A DNA stretch of 64,000 bases, from the NCBI RefSeq assembly GCF_032884065.1, contig NC_088866.1, forward strand, positions 49,343,268-49,407,267. The letters are read 5' to 3'. The notes under the pieces are model-generated. The model searched no databases, was not told where the DNA came from, and worked only from the letters and a program-made list of their open reading frames with translations. Each line of letters opens with the position of its first letter. Positions within the stretch are counted from its first letter, which is position 1. Of the stretch, positions 1-10,375 are shown one piece after another. This stretch comes from Artemia franciscana. Lineage: Eukaryota > Arthropoda > Branchiopoda > Anostraca > Artemiidae. Both the position numbers and the translations under genes were made by a program.

Positions 1-338
1 ACTGAAGGATTGTCATATATACCACAGTTCTAAACGGACCACAAAGTGTGACAAAAATATATAAAACATTTCAAAGTGTTTTTTGGGGGGAGGAGGGGGC
101 TTACGTGGTTTATGCGGCATTTTCAATACTGCATAGTAGAAATTTCAAAACAAATATACAAAAATATAAGGCAGCGTCATGCAGCCAGGGGGCTGGTGCC
201 CCTGCTCCCCTTATAGGCGCCCATGGTTGGGATATGATAAACCTATTTGTTAGAAGACTTACTGTATACTGAAAAATAAAACAACCAATAATTATATAGA
301 CATATTGTATGTGTGATAATCTGTGAACTCTATTTTAG

Positions 339-464
339 ACATGACCTTCACAAACGATGGAAATTCTACTGTTCAAGAAGCCTCCGGCCTAATCAATTTT
401 GAGAAAATGCATCTACTCGCTCAGACACTCAGAACACTTAGATTCTGTAGGGGACGTCAACTGT
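339..464 (+). CDS. Epac: Epac-type Rap guanine-nucleotide exchange factor, penultimate exon (end of RasGEF domain)
   Basis: The exon is 126 nt, bounded by a 'tattttag' acceptor and a 'gtaagt' donor. The translation contains MTFTNDGNSTV, LINFEKMH and TLRTLRFCRGR. It matches the end of the CDC25/RasGEF catalytic domain of RapGEF3/4/5 proteins, whose usual wording is 'F.HEGN.T...LINFEKM..(I/M)A...R..R..R'. Epac proteins are cAMP-activated exchange factors that load GTP on Rap1/Rap2. The exon starts with two bases completing a codon and ends with one base of the next, and this phase fits exon 3266-3390 exactly. The cAMP-binding and DEP domains would lie upstream of the window. RapGEF5, which lacks cAMP binding, cannot be excluded from this fragment. 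Confidence 0.82.
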
Positions 465-3265
465 GTAAGTCTACAGAAGTTGTTCACTTTGACTATCAAA
501 ACACTGGTACAAAAGCTTACAAGGCGTCGGGTTATTTTTCATGGAAGGGTGGCGGGGTCAAAATTAATAATTAAACTTTGAATTTATAGAATTTAAAAAT
601 TTACCATTTGTCAATTAATCTGGAGGGGAGGGTCCATTTGGACCGATGACAGAGATTACCCTCCTCGGTTGACTGTAAGCTGTTAACCTGAGTATACAAG
701 AAATATTTCGAGGAACATAGAATTTGGGTATAAGATGACAGGGCATATACTTCATCAGACCCTCTGGACACTTAATTCTGTAGAGGATCTCAACTATTTA
801 AGTTTGTATTTACATTTGATTATAAGGGCGCAGTTCATTTCCTTAGGAGGTACTGGGAGATTTTCCTTACTGGGAATCGGGCAAAATACGAAAAATGTGC
901 ATTTGTACCCCAATATTTTTTAAACAATCTGAATTAATTCCTCTGGACAAATCCGGAGATGCTATGATATTAGCACCATGTTTAAACTCAATCTACAGTA
1001 GCGTAATTTACTTTAATGGAAAATTGTGGATCAGTAGACATAAGGTCCTTTTTATACCAAGTCTCTTAGAAACCCTTATATATTTATGTTTCAACTATAA
1101 CAATGTAACTTAACCTTGTTGAGTTTATTGGGCTTTGAACGCAAAGCGTCCAAATATCAATCGAACAGATGCTGATGACCTGTAAGCCAGGAGCGACTCG
1201 CGCTAAAAGTTCACAAAACCATAAAAAAGGTGTTGATAAAACTATATAAATCAAAGAAATCATGATTATAAAAATGGTAATTTTAAACGTTTTAAATTCA
1301 TCAATTTTAAAACAACCAAAATTTAAAAGCCGGGGAAATTTGCTTGATTTTTAAGAAGGGGGGGGGATACCCCCTGAAAAGACGACTGATCTTGATGGAA
1401 ATTCAGCCATCAAATTTAACATAAAAGAGAACGGTGTCGTAGAGGTTTGAAGCCCTTATCTACAATGTTAGAGTTGACATCCCCCCTAATATGCGGTGTA
1501 ATTGCTGTTAGTTTTAATCCTTATTTCATTCTTTATTTTTTATTTTTTAACTTTTTATCTAATCATCTAAAAAGATTTCCAGGTTTTTTTATTATTGAAT
1601 TCTTTATTTCCATTTATAAGCTTTTTTTTATAAAGGACGGGCTGATCTGTTGTATTTTGATAAGATGGCTTAGGAGTAAATAGTCAGCATTTCTGGTATC
1701 ATATCTACTCTCTAAGAGGCTTATTTTTATTTATTTAACATCAATTATTAATAGAAATATGCTCTCTTAGAATTTCAACACTACTCTTTAATTTCAATAA
1801 AAAAAAAAAAAAAAATGGTTTATCTAACGTGTTTTGCAGCCAAAAACAGCACCTTACTCTGGCTGACTTGTGGCTGATAATTACTTAAACATAACATTTT
1901 GTGTAACTTGGGGTCGGAAATTATTTCCCCGAGACAGCCTTTTATTTTTAGTTTGGTTTTAGCATAGTAATGCAGTATTATTCTAAACTGAATGACCATT
2001 ACACTATGGTTTCATCATAGTATTACAATATTTTTTCAAGTCTATCTGGCCCTTTCGGATATAAATTGTTTTTGAAGGTGGAAAGGGTGCCATTCAGAAT
2101 TATAGAATTTTAGCAATAAAAAGGGGCCAAACTTAATTATTATTTAATTTGGTTAGCCACTTTCCAAATTCCTTTGATGACTGGTATGCTACAGCTGCCC
2201 CCCTCCCCCAGATCGAAGAACACAAAGGAAAAAATTATTAAATAACAGATAACTACAGATTTAAAAAAAAAACTTGAACTCTCCTAGCGTGTACTTCTGC
2301 ATTGGCTGTATTTTTGTTAAGTAAGTTAAGCTTGTTTGCACTTATCCTTCTAGATGTGAATTCTGTGAAAAAAAATTCAACTAATATAAGTTAATTCTCT
2401 CGTTCCCTTCGTTCTTTAATTCAGCAGATGAAAAATATATCGGCCAATTAATCTTCATTATTGTAACCTCATAATCTCAAAGAAATGTTTAGATATAAAA
2501 AGAAAATATCCTTTTTTAAGGAACATTTTATTGGTTTTGCTCCAACGATCCTTTGTAAAGATCCAAATATTGTTACAATGAGAAGGCTATTTTTAGGCCC
2601 TTCCTTCAACCGTCTCTCTCTCTCACCCCTCCCCCTCTCTCTCCCTATGTAGCTCCTTCTCTCTCCCCCTCACACTCTCGTTATATGTTCAACCCCCTCC
2701 TGTCTTCCTCCGTATTTTTCCGCTTTCTCTATCTTATTCCTTTCATTGTCTCCCTCCCGATAATTCTTTATTTTCTCTGTGATTTAGAACACAAAGTCTC
2801 TATCTTCTTCGCTTTTGACACTTTTCTCACAATTTCTTTGTCAACTCTCTAATTCGTCCTTTTGTTTGTGTGTTTTTCTGCCCTTATCTAAGTTCAAATA
2901 CATAGAAACAGAACAATTACTAAAAAATAATTATGACTTAAAAAGTATCCGTTCTTTTTACTGGCTTAGTATTTCCCACAGAAGAACCAATCAGGTTTCA
3001 AAAAGGTGAAGATATTTATCTCTCCGGAAATTACATTTCCTTGTTAGTCTAGATTTGTGATTCATAATTAGTGGTCCGTGCATTTGCAACAGAAAATGAG
3101 GTTATTTGGCTTTTCTTTATGGTATACCCTACAGACATAAAGTTTATCGCCTGCAAAAATTTTCGCAAAGCAAACCGATAGAATTAACGAGTATTTTGTA
3201 ACACGGAAGTATAGGGCAGCTATCGTTTCCTTCGCTGTTTGCTTTAATTAAATTTTCTTTTTCAG
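465..3265 (+). other. Intron between the last two Epac-type exons
   Basis: A 2.8-kb intron with a 'gtaagt' donor and a 'tctttttcag' acceptor. At about 1140-1480 it holds a diverged copy of the 5' part of the E repeat family, shown by the 'ccccctgaaaagacgactgatcttgatgg' region (compare 18490-18560). It also has an A-run near 1800 and a C/T-rich tract at 2600-2780. No further exon is visible. Confidence 0.7.
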
Positions 3266-3390
3266 TAAGTCAACCACCAAAGCCACGTAGTGAAATGGAG
3301 GTTCAAAATTATCTTCGCAATCTTCGAGTTATTGACAACCAAAGGATATTAACAGGACTTTCTCAACGCTTAGAACCGAAACGACAATAG
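3266..3390 (+). CDS. Epac: Epac-type RapGEF, last coding exon
   Basis: The coding part is 125 nt after a strong pyrimidine tract plus 'cag' acceptor, ending in TAG at 3388-3390. The translation includes SQPPKPRSEM, YLRNLRVIDNQR and LSQRLEPKRQ. The ending 'Y(V/L)..L.VIDNQR.L..LS..LEP' is characteristic of Epac C termini. Joined in phase to 339-464 it gives a continuous frame with a Leu split across the junction. This copy keeps both splice sites, so it is the better candidate for the working gene end. The same exon in copy B (34461-34585) differs at several residues, with Arg to Cys and Ile to Phe among them. Confidence 0.82.
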
Positions 3391-4685
3391 TCTAAAAATT
3401 AAAAATTATGGGACCAGTTCTTTATGTGCTCTCTTCTTTTATTTTCTATCGCTTTGTATAATTGTATATCTATTTTTTGTTCCGGAGTCTGATTCGTCAA
3501 ATATATATCGCATGATAAACTTCTTAATAATCGAATAGCTGTTCACAAGTAACGGAGGTAATCAGAATCAGGGCCTCTCATTTTTTTCATACTGTATACA
3601 CTTTTGAATCCCCCTCTCTTTCCCCTTCTTTAATAGAGACAAAAACACGTCTAATATCATCTCTTGTGCCCTTAGTGGTGTTTGCTCCCGTATTGGGACT
3701 GGAGTCTTAGACCTGGATGGAATAATTGCGAAACAAGTACAAGACTCGATAACCCCGGAATTTGATTCCCGTTGATGAGGTTATGCGAAAGTGTCTCCCT
3801 AACAATCAATACAAAATAAAGAAGAAGTTACACCATGACCTTTTTGGTCCCACGATAGAATATGGGAAAAAATCATGTGAGAATATGCAGAGTATGACAG
3901 GAGTATAAAATGTAATTATTGAAATAGAAAATGAGCACAGTAGAATTTGAGGCTATACTCGATAGAATATGATAAAAGAAGCAGAATAAGGGTATACTGT
4001 TCTTAATTAGCCACCCAGTCAAAATCCTGTCATACCTGACGAATCTTGGTAAAAGCCATTTCTGAGGCATCCAAGATTAAGGGTGGGAGGGGGGGTAAGT
4101 AAATTCAAGATGTATACTCGGGCCACGCTTGAACAAAAAAGAGGTCAAATGTTCGTAGGGTATTTAAATGTTCGTAGGGTATTCGTAGGGTTCGTAGGAT
4201 TTTTCTTCAATCTTCAACAGCTTTCCCTCAGCGCAATATTGTTATAAAGAATTAGGAGGTTAGAAAAAATGAAGGCAAAGCTAAACAAAAAATCAAGCTT
4301 GACAACCTCTTGGACACTGGAAGGAGAAATTAGTAGATAGATGAAGAAAGTGGTAATCGTTTGCAGAGTAGGAATTCTGGCTGGTACAGAAAAAAAATGC
4401 CAATGAAAAGACTAGTTCAATTTAGGGAGGTTTATTTGTATCAAGTTTGAACGAAAATAAAAATTTCAAAGGTGTGTCGCTATATAAAAAGAACTGTTAC
4501 CAGTAACTCCAATTTACTATCAATATAACCGTAATGTTGACGTCGTTTACTGGCCCTAGCCGTTTTTCCTACAGATAGGCTTCATATTGTCAATCAAGAA
4601 AAGTCAATCATGACGTCACGACATGACGTGAATCAAATCAAGACGTTACACATGTTCTGAAAGATAAAGGTAACAATTACGTGAC
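3391..4685 (+). other. 3' flank of the Epac-type gene
   Basis: This holds the 3' UTR and downstream DNA of the copy-A gene end. An AATAAA occurs near 3818 ('caaaataaagaag'), a possible but unproven polyadenylation signal. No other coding segment or RNA gene is seen. A short direct repeat of 'gttcgtagggtat' occurs at about 4150-4200. Confidence 0.4.
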
Positions 4686-4689
4686 AGTA

Positions 4690-4825
4690 TTCATTGGTGG
4701 CATGCTTATCCTTTGGCCCAAGATAGATTGATGGCCCAAAAGCACGATCTTTTCCTATCTGTAATCCTTCAATTGTAAAACACGGTCTAGCCATACTAAC
4801 CGTTCTTTAATCGTGTCACTAAAAA
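4690..4825 (-). mobile_element. LINE fragment (RTE-like, reverse transcriptase C terminus)
   Basis: Read on the minus strand, it gives a decayed match to the 'IKERL.WL..VL..KD.R..KIVL.G' segment at the C terminus of RTE-like LINE polyproteins. The same family appears at 7731-7849 and 57395-57910. The fragment predates the segmental duplication, because copy B carries it at about 35925-36035. Confidence 0.5.
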
Positions 4826-5349
4826 ATTATAATCAATTCATATTTTATTACAGCTTAGGCTACTGTAAGATATATGGTAAGTCGAAAAAGTACCCAGGGC
4901 GAATTTTTTTTAAGCAAATCCAAATGTGTTATTATGCATTTTATTACGTTTTTACGAGTCGGACAAACGTTTTCGGGAGGGGAAAATTCAAACCCCTCCG
5001 CTGAATACGGCCTTGCGAGTATCTAAAGCTATCCTTTGACAATTCGTTTCGAAAATATTAACAGATCTTCCTCAGGCTTTAAAAGCATCCACATTTCAAA
5101 GCCATGCTTAACCACAGACATTACTTTAGCTTCAAATATTCTAATATTAGTTCATAGACGCATCTTTCTAGTCTTCCAAACCTTTTTCAACTGCAAAAAA
5201 TATCTCTTACCATGGTTATATTACCTTTTATATCTTCACTGCACCCACCCCTATACTAATAATAGCACCAAGTTAAGTGAAATTATCCAATGAAGCAATC
5301 TATTTGATTGTTGATATGTTCGTAAAGCTCAATTGTCACGTGATCTGTC

Positions 5350-6361
5350 AGGCCCCCTCTCTGTCAGGTAAAATGACTGAAGAACCTACAATGGCAACAG
5401 CCGAGGAAGCTGCTCAAAGAGTTTATGCCAAAAAACTTGCTGCTGATAGAGAAAGTAAGAAAAGAAAGCGTTCCGAGGAATCACAAGAACAGCAAGAAAA
5501 CAGGCTTGCGGCTAAAGAACGCAAAACCGAGCAGTTAGATGAAAATCCACCTGGACAGCAAGAGTCAAAACATATCAAAACTGAAAATTATAGCGATGAT
5601 GATTGGGTTTGGGATTTTGACTTGGATAAGGTCATCAATGCCTACCAGATTTAAGTTAAAAAAACAAAGGTTCGTCGATATGTACTTCATAGTGACGCTG
5701 AAAAATAAAGAAGAAAAAGAAAACTGAAAAAAGAAAAAAGGTAAAAAACTAAAAAAAAACTAAAAAGAAAAAACACTCAAAGAGAAATTACAGACCGGGA
5801 CACAAATGACGACCGAGACAGAGGGAATATAAGTGACGACCGGGAACCTCAAAGAGAAATTACAGACTGGGACACCCGGACACAAATCACGACCGGGACA
5901 CAGGGAATATAAATGACGACCGGGACACAGGGACACAACTACAACGGGGACGCCGGTGGCACAGGCGGGATATATAAATTACGACCGGGACACAGGGATT
6001 GTTCGAATAGAAATTACAGACCGGGACACCGGGACACAAATGACGACCGGGACACCGGGACACAGGGAATATAAATGACGACCGGGACACTCAAAGAGAA
6101 ATTACAAACTGGGACACCGGGACACAAATGACGACCGGGACACAGGGAATATAAATGACGACCGGGACACAGGGACACATCATTAGAATAATGAGGTATA
6201 GATCTGAATACGGATTGTTTTTCCCATGGACAATTATATGTTGCATGTTCAAGAGTCAGTAAACCTGACAATCTATTTATATGCACAGACAATGGGACAG
6301 CGAAGAATGTTGTATATTCGCATGTTTTACGTAGTTAAAAACATATATTTATATCTATCTC
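5350..6361 (+). mobile_element. Non-autonomous Helitron, + strand, ends truncated
   Basis: It begins exactly where duplication copy A ends. In order it shows the short Helitron ORF (5373-5654), an A-rich tract with '(c)taaaaa' units, and a minisatellite built on 'gacgaccgggacacaggga' (5790-6180). A helicase-derived tail follows, ending at 'acgtagttaaaaacatatat'. It lacks the CTAG 3' hairpin and most of the 5' leader. It abuts an oppositely oriented relative at 6362-6962. Confidence 0.75.
5373..5654 (+). CDS. Helitron-associated 93-aa basic/acidic ORF
   Basis: A 93-codon ORF starting [19 protein letters not shown]. The middle is Lys/Arg/Glu-rich (RESKKRKRSEES, AAKERKT) and the acidic C terminus ends DKVINAYQI. 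The N terminus matches the leader of Helitron Rep/helicase proteins in the window (12852-13376, 13942-14697); the C-terminal third does not. Copies of the same length or nearly so occur at 10981-11301 and 25010-25291, with a shorter one near 28826-29063. It has no recognised domain and its function is unknown. Possibilities are a truncated Rep leader fused to new sequence, or a small DNA-binding protein. The start chosen is the ATG shared by all copies. Confidence 0.5.
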   Translation: MTEEPTMATAEEAAQRVYAKKLAADRESKKRKRSEESQEQQENRLAAKERKTEQLDENPPGQQESKHIKTENYSDDDWVWDFDLDKVINAYQI

Positions 6362-6962
6362 TATTCACAGGTTTAACATGTTCTTAACTACGTAAAACTT
6401 GCGAATATACAACATTCTTGGCTGTCCTATTGTTTGTGCACATAAATAGATTGTCATGTTTACCGACTCTTGAACATGCAATATATAATTGTCCATGGGA
6501 AAAACAATGTGTATTCAGATCTATACCTCATTATTCTAATGATTGCCCTTGAGCATTGTTGATGGTGATTGCTAATCGAACATTCCCTGTGTCCCTGTCG
6601 TCACTTATATATCCCTCTGTGCCCACCGGCGTCCCCGTTGTAGTTGTGTCCTTGTGTCCCGATCGTCATTTATATTCCCTGTGGCTCGGTCGTCATTTGT
6701 GTCCCGGTGTCCCAGTCTGTAATTTCACTTTGAGTGTTGCGGTCGTCATTTATACTCCCTGTGTCCCGGTCGTCATTTGTTTTCCGGTCGTCATTTGCTG
6801 TTGCCATTGTAGGTTCTTCAGTCATTTTACAATTAAACATTATTCCGTCCACGATCTTCTTACAATTAAAAATTTGTTTTTGAAGGATTTTCTTAAATAC
6901 ATTTAATGACGTCATCGTCATAACAAACATGACGACAACTAACTTCATGACGACATGATGAC
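6362..6962 (-). mobile_element. Helitron fragment, − strand
   Basis: The reverse complement contains the helicase tail (anti-sense 'gactcttgaacatgcaa', 'tccatgggaaaaac'), the GTCCCGGTCGTCAT minisatellite, and the leader with 'acttcatgacgac'. It forms a tail-to-tail inverted pair with 5350-6361 around a short 'tatctctattcacagg' centre. No intact ORF remains. Confidence 0.65.
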
Positions 6963-7104
6963 AAGAATACAAATTTTGCAACAAATATGAAAATATGCAT
7001 ATTTATACGCATATAAATACGCATATTAATATGCATATGAATACAAATATGCAAATTTTATTTTGATTATTCATGTACGTAGAGGCAAAATAAAATCATC
7101 CACT
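6963..7104. other. AT-rich spacer with 'atatgcatat' repeats
   Basis: A short run of degenerate 'aatatgcatattaatac' units (about 6980-7060) between the Helitron pair and the next inverted-repeat element. No gene is seen. Confidence 0.5.
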
Positions 7105-7412
7105 AATTCAAAAACGTTGAAAAACTAAATTTAAAAAAACAAGGTTTTTTCAACTGAAAGTAAGGAGCGACATAAGAGCTTAAAACGAAGAAATTGTTCC
7201 GTATATGAAAGGGGCTGTTCCCTCCTAAACACCCCGCTCTTTACACTAAAGTTTGACTCTTTCTCAAAACTCTACTTTTAAAATAATAAAACACTTAAGT
7301 GTAAAGAATGGGGCGTTTAGGAGGGGACAATCTCTTTCATATACGTAATAATTTCTTCGTTTTAAGCTTTAATTTCGCTCCTTACTTTCAGTTGATTTTT
7401 TTTTTCAATATT
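7105..7412. mobile_element. Palindromic MITE-like unit of the 'GTAAGGAGCGAC' (E) family
   Basis: The left arm runs 'gaaagtaaggagcgacat...ccccgctctttacactaaag'. The right arm is its inverse, '...taagtgtaaagaatggggcg...gctccttactttcag'. Arms of about 130 bp surround a centre of about 40 bp. The same unit ends every longer E copy (18256-20031, 31947-33709, 47058-48374). It has no coding capacity and is presumably a non-autonomous TIR element whose transposase lies elsewhere. Confidence 0.75.
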
Positions 7413-7730
7413 AATACGTTACAGAGGACCAGTTAAACACTTGTACCTTTTATGCTTGTGCTTACGCTTACGCTTGGCAGGTGCTTACGCTTGTTCTTCG
7501 GAGTGACGGAGAGAAAAGTGCCTTTTCTGGATTGCAAGGTGTTGGTCTATCAGACAAAACAAAAGGAATATATGTGAAAAATAGAAAATGCCTAGAATCC
7601 AAATTAACGTGACCAAAAAAATATTATATTACAGAGTAGAAGTAAAAAAAATATTATTTAGAATTTTAAGAATTAAATTAACAATTTGGGAAAATTGGAA
7701 AAAAATTGAAAAAATTAAAAAATGGGAAAA

Positions 7731-7849
7731 CGACCTACTTTCCGTGTAGCCCTAGACGGTTGGCCAAAAAGGACAATCTTCGGTAATCTGTCTTCCTTCA
7801 TCCGTATAACGTGGCCTAGCCATCTCAACCTTTCTTTCATTATAGCCCT
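7731..7849 (-). mobile_element. LINE fragment (RTE-like, C-terminal polyprotein)
   Basis: The minus-strand translation reads AIMKERLRWLGHVIRMK then DRLPKIVLFGQPSRA. This is a textbook match to the C terminus of RTE/'craniofacial development protein 2-like' LINE polyproteins. The frame is open over about 40 codons, so this is a relatively young fragment. Flanking DNA (7413-7730, 7850-8110) shows nothing else recognisable. Confidence 0.8.
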
Positions 7850-8248
7850 AGAAAATGAATGGCAAAATTATTTAGCCTATTTAGCTTAGGCAAATTATTA
7901 TATTCAAAATAGCCCTTCATTTTCAAAACTCACTTTCTTGAATGTCAAATCTATTGACGAAACTTTCTCTATTCACGGTCCAGTGTATTTTACCACTGTT
8001 GACTGCGATTATTAATTTGTTATCATAGATTCATAGATTCATAGATTCATATAGATTCCACAAAATCTAAAAAAAAATCCAAAAACTAAATCCAAAAACT
8101 GTACATAGAAATAGATTTTCAGATTTACCGACTCTTGAACATGCAACATATATTTGTCCATGGGAAAAAAAATCCGTATTCAGAGCTATACCTCATTATT
8201 CTAATGATTGCCCTTGAGCTTTGTTGATGTGATTGCTAATCAAACATT

Positions 8249-8384
8249 ATTATTTAAGAATTAACGACGCTTCTTGACTACTAAGGTCCTTGCTACGGCC
8301 CTGCAGTGCATTCCTGCAGCGTGATTCGATCTCTGGGTCCCGTATTACCAAGGTAAGGTCAAATCCACTGCGCCACCACAGGAC
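8249..8384 (-). mobile_element. tRNA-derived SINE with 13-bp target-site duplication
   Basis: On the minus strand it starts with a tRNA-like head: an A-box-like 'gtggcgcagtgg' and a B-box-like 'gatcgaatc'. It ends in an AT-rich tail ('cttaaataat'). The 13-bp direct repeat 'ctaatcaaacatt' flanks it at 8236-8248 and 8385-8397. It interrupts a Helitron helicase fragment, so it is younger than that Helitron. A sister copy lies at 36219-36359. Confidence 0.8.
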
Positions 8385-9041
8385 CTAATCAAACATTCCC
8401 TGTGTCCCCATCGTCATTTATATATCCCCCCTGTGCCCCCCGGTGTCCCTGTTGTAGTTGTTTCCCTGTGTCCCAGTCGTCATCTATAGTCGACAAACAT
8501 TACGTCAGTGAACACACAAACATGACGTCAGTCTACACACACGTCCCAGTCGTCATTTGTGTCCCGGTGTCCCAGTCTGTAATTTCTCTTTGAGTGTCCC
8601 GGTCGTCATTTATATTCCCTGAGTCCCGGTCTGTATATACATTCCTTTTTGAATTGGTATATGATGAAATAAATTTTTTGTTTTTTCCTTTTTTCTTTTT
8701 AGTTTTTTTTTTGGTTTTTACCTTTTTTTTATTTTATTTATTTTTTCTTTTTAGTTTTTTTAGTTTTTACCTTTTTTAGTTTTTTTATTTTTATTTTTAG
8801 TTTTTTTAGTTTTCTTTTTCTCCTTTATTTTTATTTTTTCCTTTTTTCTTTTTTTTTCTTTTTCAGTTTTTAGTTGTTTTAGTTTTTTATTTTTTATTAG
8901 TTTTTAGTTTTTTTTCTTTTTAGTTTTTTTGTATTTGTTACCTTTTTTAGTTTTTTTCTTTTTTAGTTTTTAATTTTTACCTTTTTTTAGTTTTTTTGTA
9001 GTTTTTACCTTTTTTAGTTTTTTTTCTTCTTTTGTATTAAT

Positions 9042-9121
9042 GCTAAAGCCAAGGTTCGAACCAGGAACCTCTCGGAACTAGAACCTGGAACATAACGCTT
9101 TACCAACTCAGCTAATTCGGC
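9042..9121 (-). repeat. tRNA-like 80-bp unit 1
   Basis: On the minus strand it begins GCCGAAT, has an A box TAGCTGAGTTGGTAAAGC and a B box GGTTCGAACC, and ends TTTAGC. Here the T-stem pairing is imperfect. No convincing anticodon arm can be drawn, so it is best called a tRNA-derived repeat rather than a working tRNA gene. Confidence 0.5.
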
Positions 9122-9403
9122 TTGAATACATTTACCTTTTTTAGTTTTTTTTATTTATTCTTATTTTTTTAAGTTTTCTTTTTCTCCTTTATTTTTCAGT
9201 TTTTTCCTTTTTTAGTTTTTTTTTATTTTTCAGTTTTTAGTTTTTTTAGTTTTTTTAGTTTTTTTGTTTTTTTATTAGTTTTTTTGTAGTTTTTACCTTT
9301 TTTCAGTTTTTTCAGTTTTTTTCTTTTTTAGTTTTTAGTTTTTTAACTTTTTTTACTTTTTAGTTTTTACCTTTTTTAGTTTTTTTTCTTCTTTTGTATT
9401 AAT

Positions 9404-9483
9404 GCTAAAGCCAAGGTTCGAACCTGGAACCTCTCGGACCTAGAGCCTGGAAAATAACGCTTGTCCAACTCAGCTAATTCGGC
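9404..9483 (-). repeat. tRNA-like 80-bp unit 2
   Basis: Same unit as 9042-9121. Its T-arm pairs well (CCAGG / TTCGAAC / CTTGG) and a D-arm GCT...AGC can form. The acceptor stem is only partly paired (GCCGAAT with CTTTAGC). It sits in the T-rich Helitron segment, 362 bp from unit 1. Confidence 0.5.
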
Positions 9484-9719
9484 TTGAATACATTTACCTT
9501 TTTTAATTTTTTTTTATTTATTCTTATTTTTTTAGTTTCCTTTTTCCCTTTATTTTTCAGTTTTTTTTCTTTTTTTTATTTTTGTAGTTTTTACCTTTTT
9601 TTATTTTTTTTAGTTTTTTTTTCTTTTTTAGTTTTTAGTTTTTTACCTTTTTTTAGTTTTTTTGTAGTTTTTTTTTGTAGTTTTTACCTTTTTTAGTTTT
9701 ATCCTTCTTTTGTATTAAT

Positions 9720-9799
9720 GCTAAAGCCAAGGTTCCAACTTGGAACCTCTCGGACCTAGAACCTGGAACATAACGCTTTACCAACTCTGCTAATTCGGC
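9720..9799 (-). repeat. tRNA-like 80-bp unit 3
   Basis: Third copy of the unit, 316 bp from unit 2. The B box is altered here (GTTCCAACTTGG on the + strand), which would weaken Pol III recognition. Confidence 0.45.
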
Positions 9800-10375
9800 T
9801 TGAATACATTCGTTTTTCAATTGGTATATGATGAAATAATTCAGACGTCATATGCGGACAGAGACGTCACTCGACAGACAGACAGACAACTTATTTTTAT
9901 ACTAGCTGTTGGGGTGGCGCTTCGCGCCAACCCAACACCTAGTTGGTGGGGCGCTTCGCGCCCCCCCAAGCCCCCCCGCGCGCTTAAGTCGTTACGCGCC
10001 ATATTAGTTACGCGCCATTGTAGTTGTGTCCCTGTGTCCCACCTGTGAATATAGATAGATTTATATATGTGTTTCAAACTACGTATAAATTGCGAATATA
10101 CAACATTTTTGGCTTTCCCACTATTGGGAGCTTGCCGTTTCCAATTGCCAGCAATTGATCTGAAATGTTTGACCAGAGTCATCGTATTTCCGAATATTCG
10201 GAAATACTTTTTCAATCAATTTATTTTTGGACGTCACTAAATTACAGAAATCAGCAGGTAGTTGTATACGTCCTGAAATTGAGTCTATCGTATCATAAAT
10301 GTCTTTTTGTTCCGACGTTAACTTGGAAATGTTATTTTGTACGTACGACAATAGATCACTCGTACTGTAACTTTG

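Larger units (their letters stand above)
1..5349 (+). repeat. Segmental duplication, copy A
   Basis: The whole stretch is repeated in the same orientation at 29517-36758, by eye at well over 90% identity outside indels. Homology stops after 'tgatctgtca' at about 5349, where Helitron sequence begins. The left limit is unknown because the window starts inside the duplicated unit. It carries the last two exons of an Epac-type gene, a diverged E-family repeat (about 1140-1480) and a LINE fragment. Copy A lacks the 1.8-kb E element and the SINE present in copy B. Confidence 0.93.
8110..9901 (-). mobile_element. Helitron, − strand, 3'-truncated, first of the array
   Basis: Read on the minus strand, it runs from a 5' end beside 9902 ('...gacagacaacttatttttata' on +), through a very long T-rich tract (8640-9720) and the GTCCCGGTCGTCAT minisatellite (8395-8640), to a decayed helicase C-terminal piece (8110-8250). 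A SINE sits inside it at 8249-8384 and three tRNA-like units inside the T-rich part. The CTAG hairpin end is absent. The T-rich tract consists of 'agttttttt(c)ttttt' units. Confidence 0.6.

Noticed and set aside
9404-9483. Functional tRNA gene
   Set aside because: Boxes and T-arm are present but the acceptor stem is poor and no anticodon arm can be drawn; three copies lie in a mobile, T-rich context.
8641-9696. Phe-rich ORFs (8594-8779, 9484-9696)
   Set aside because: Translations of the T-rich Helitron tract.
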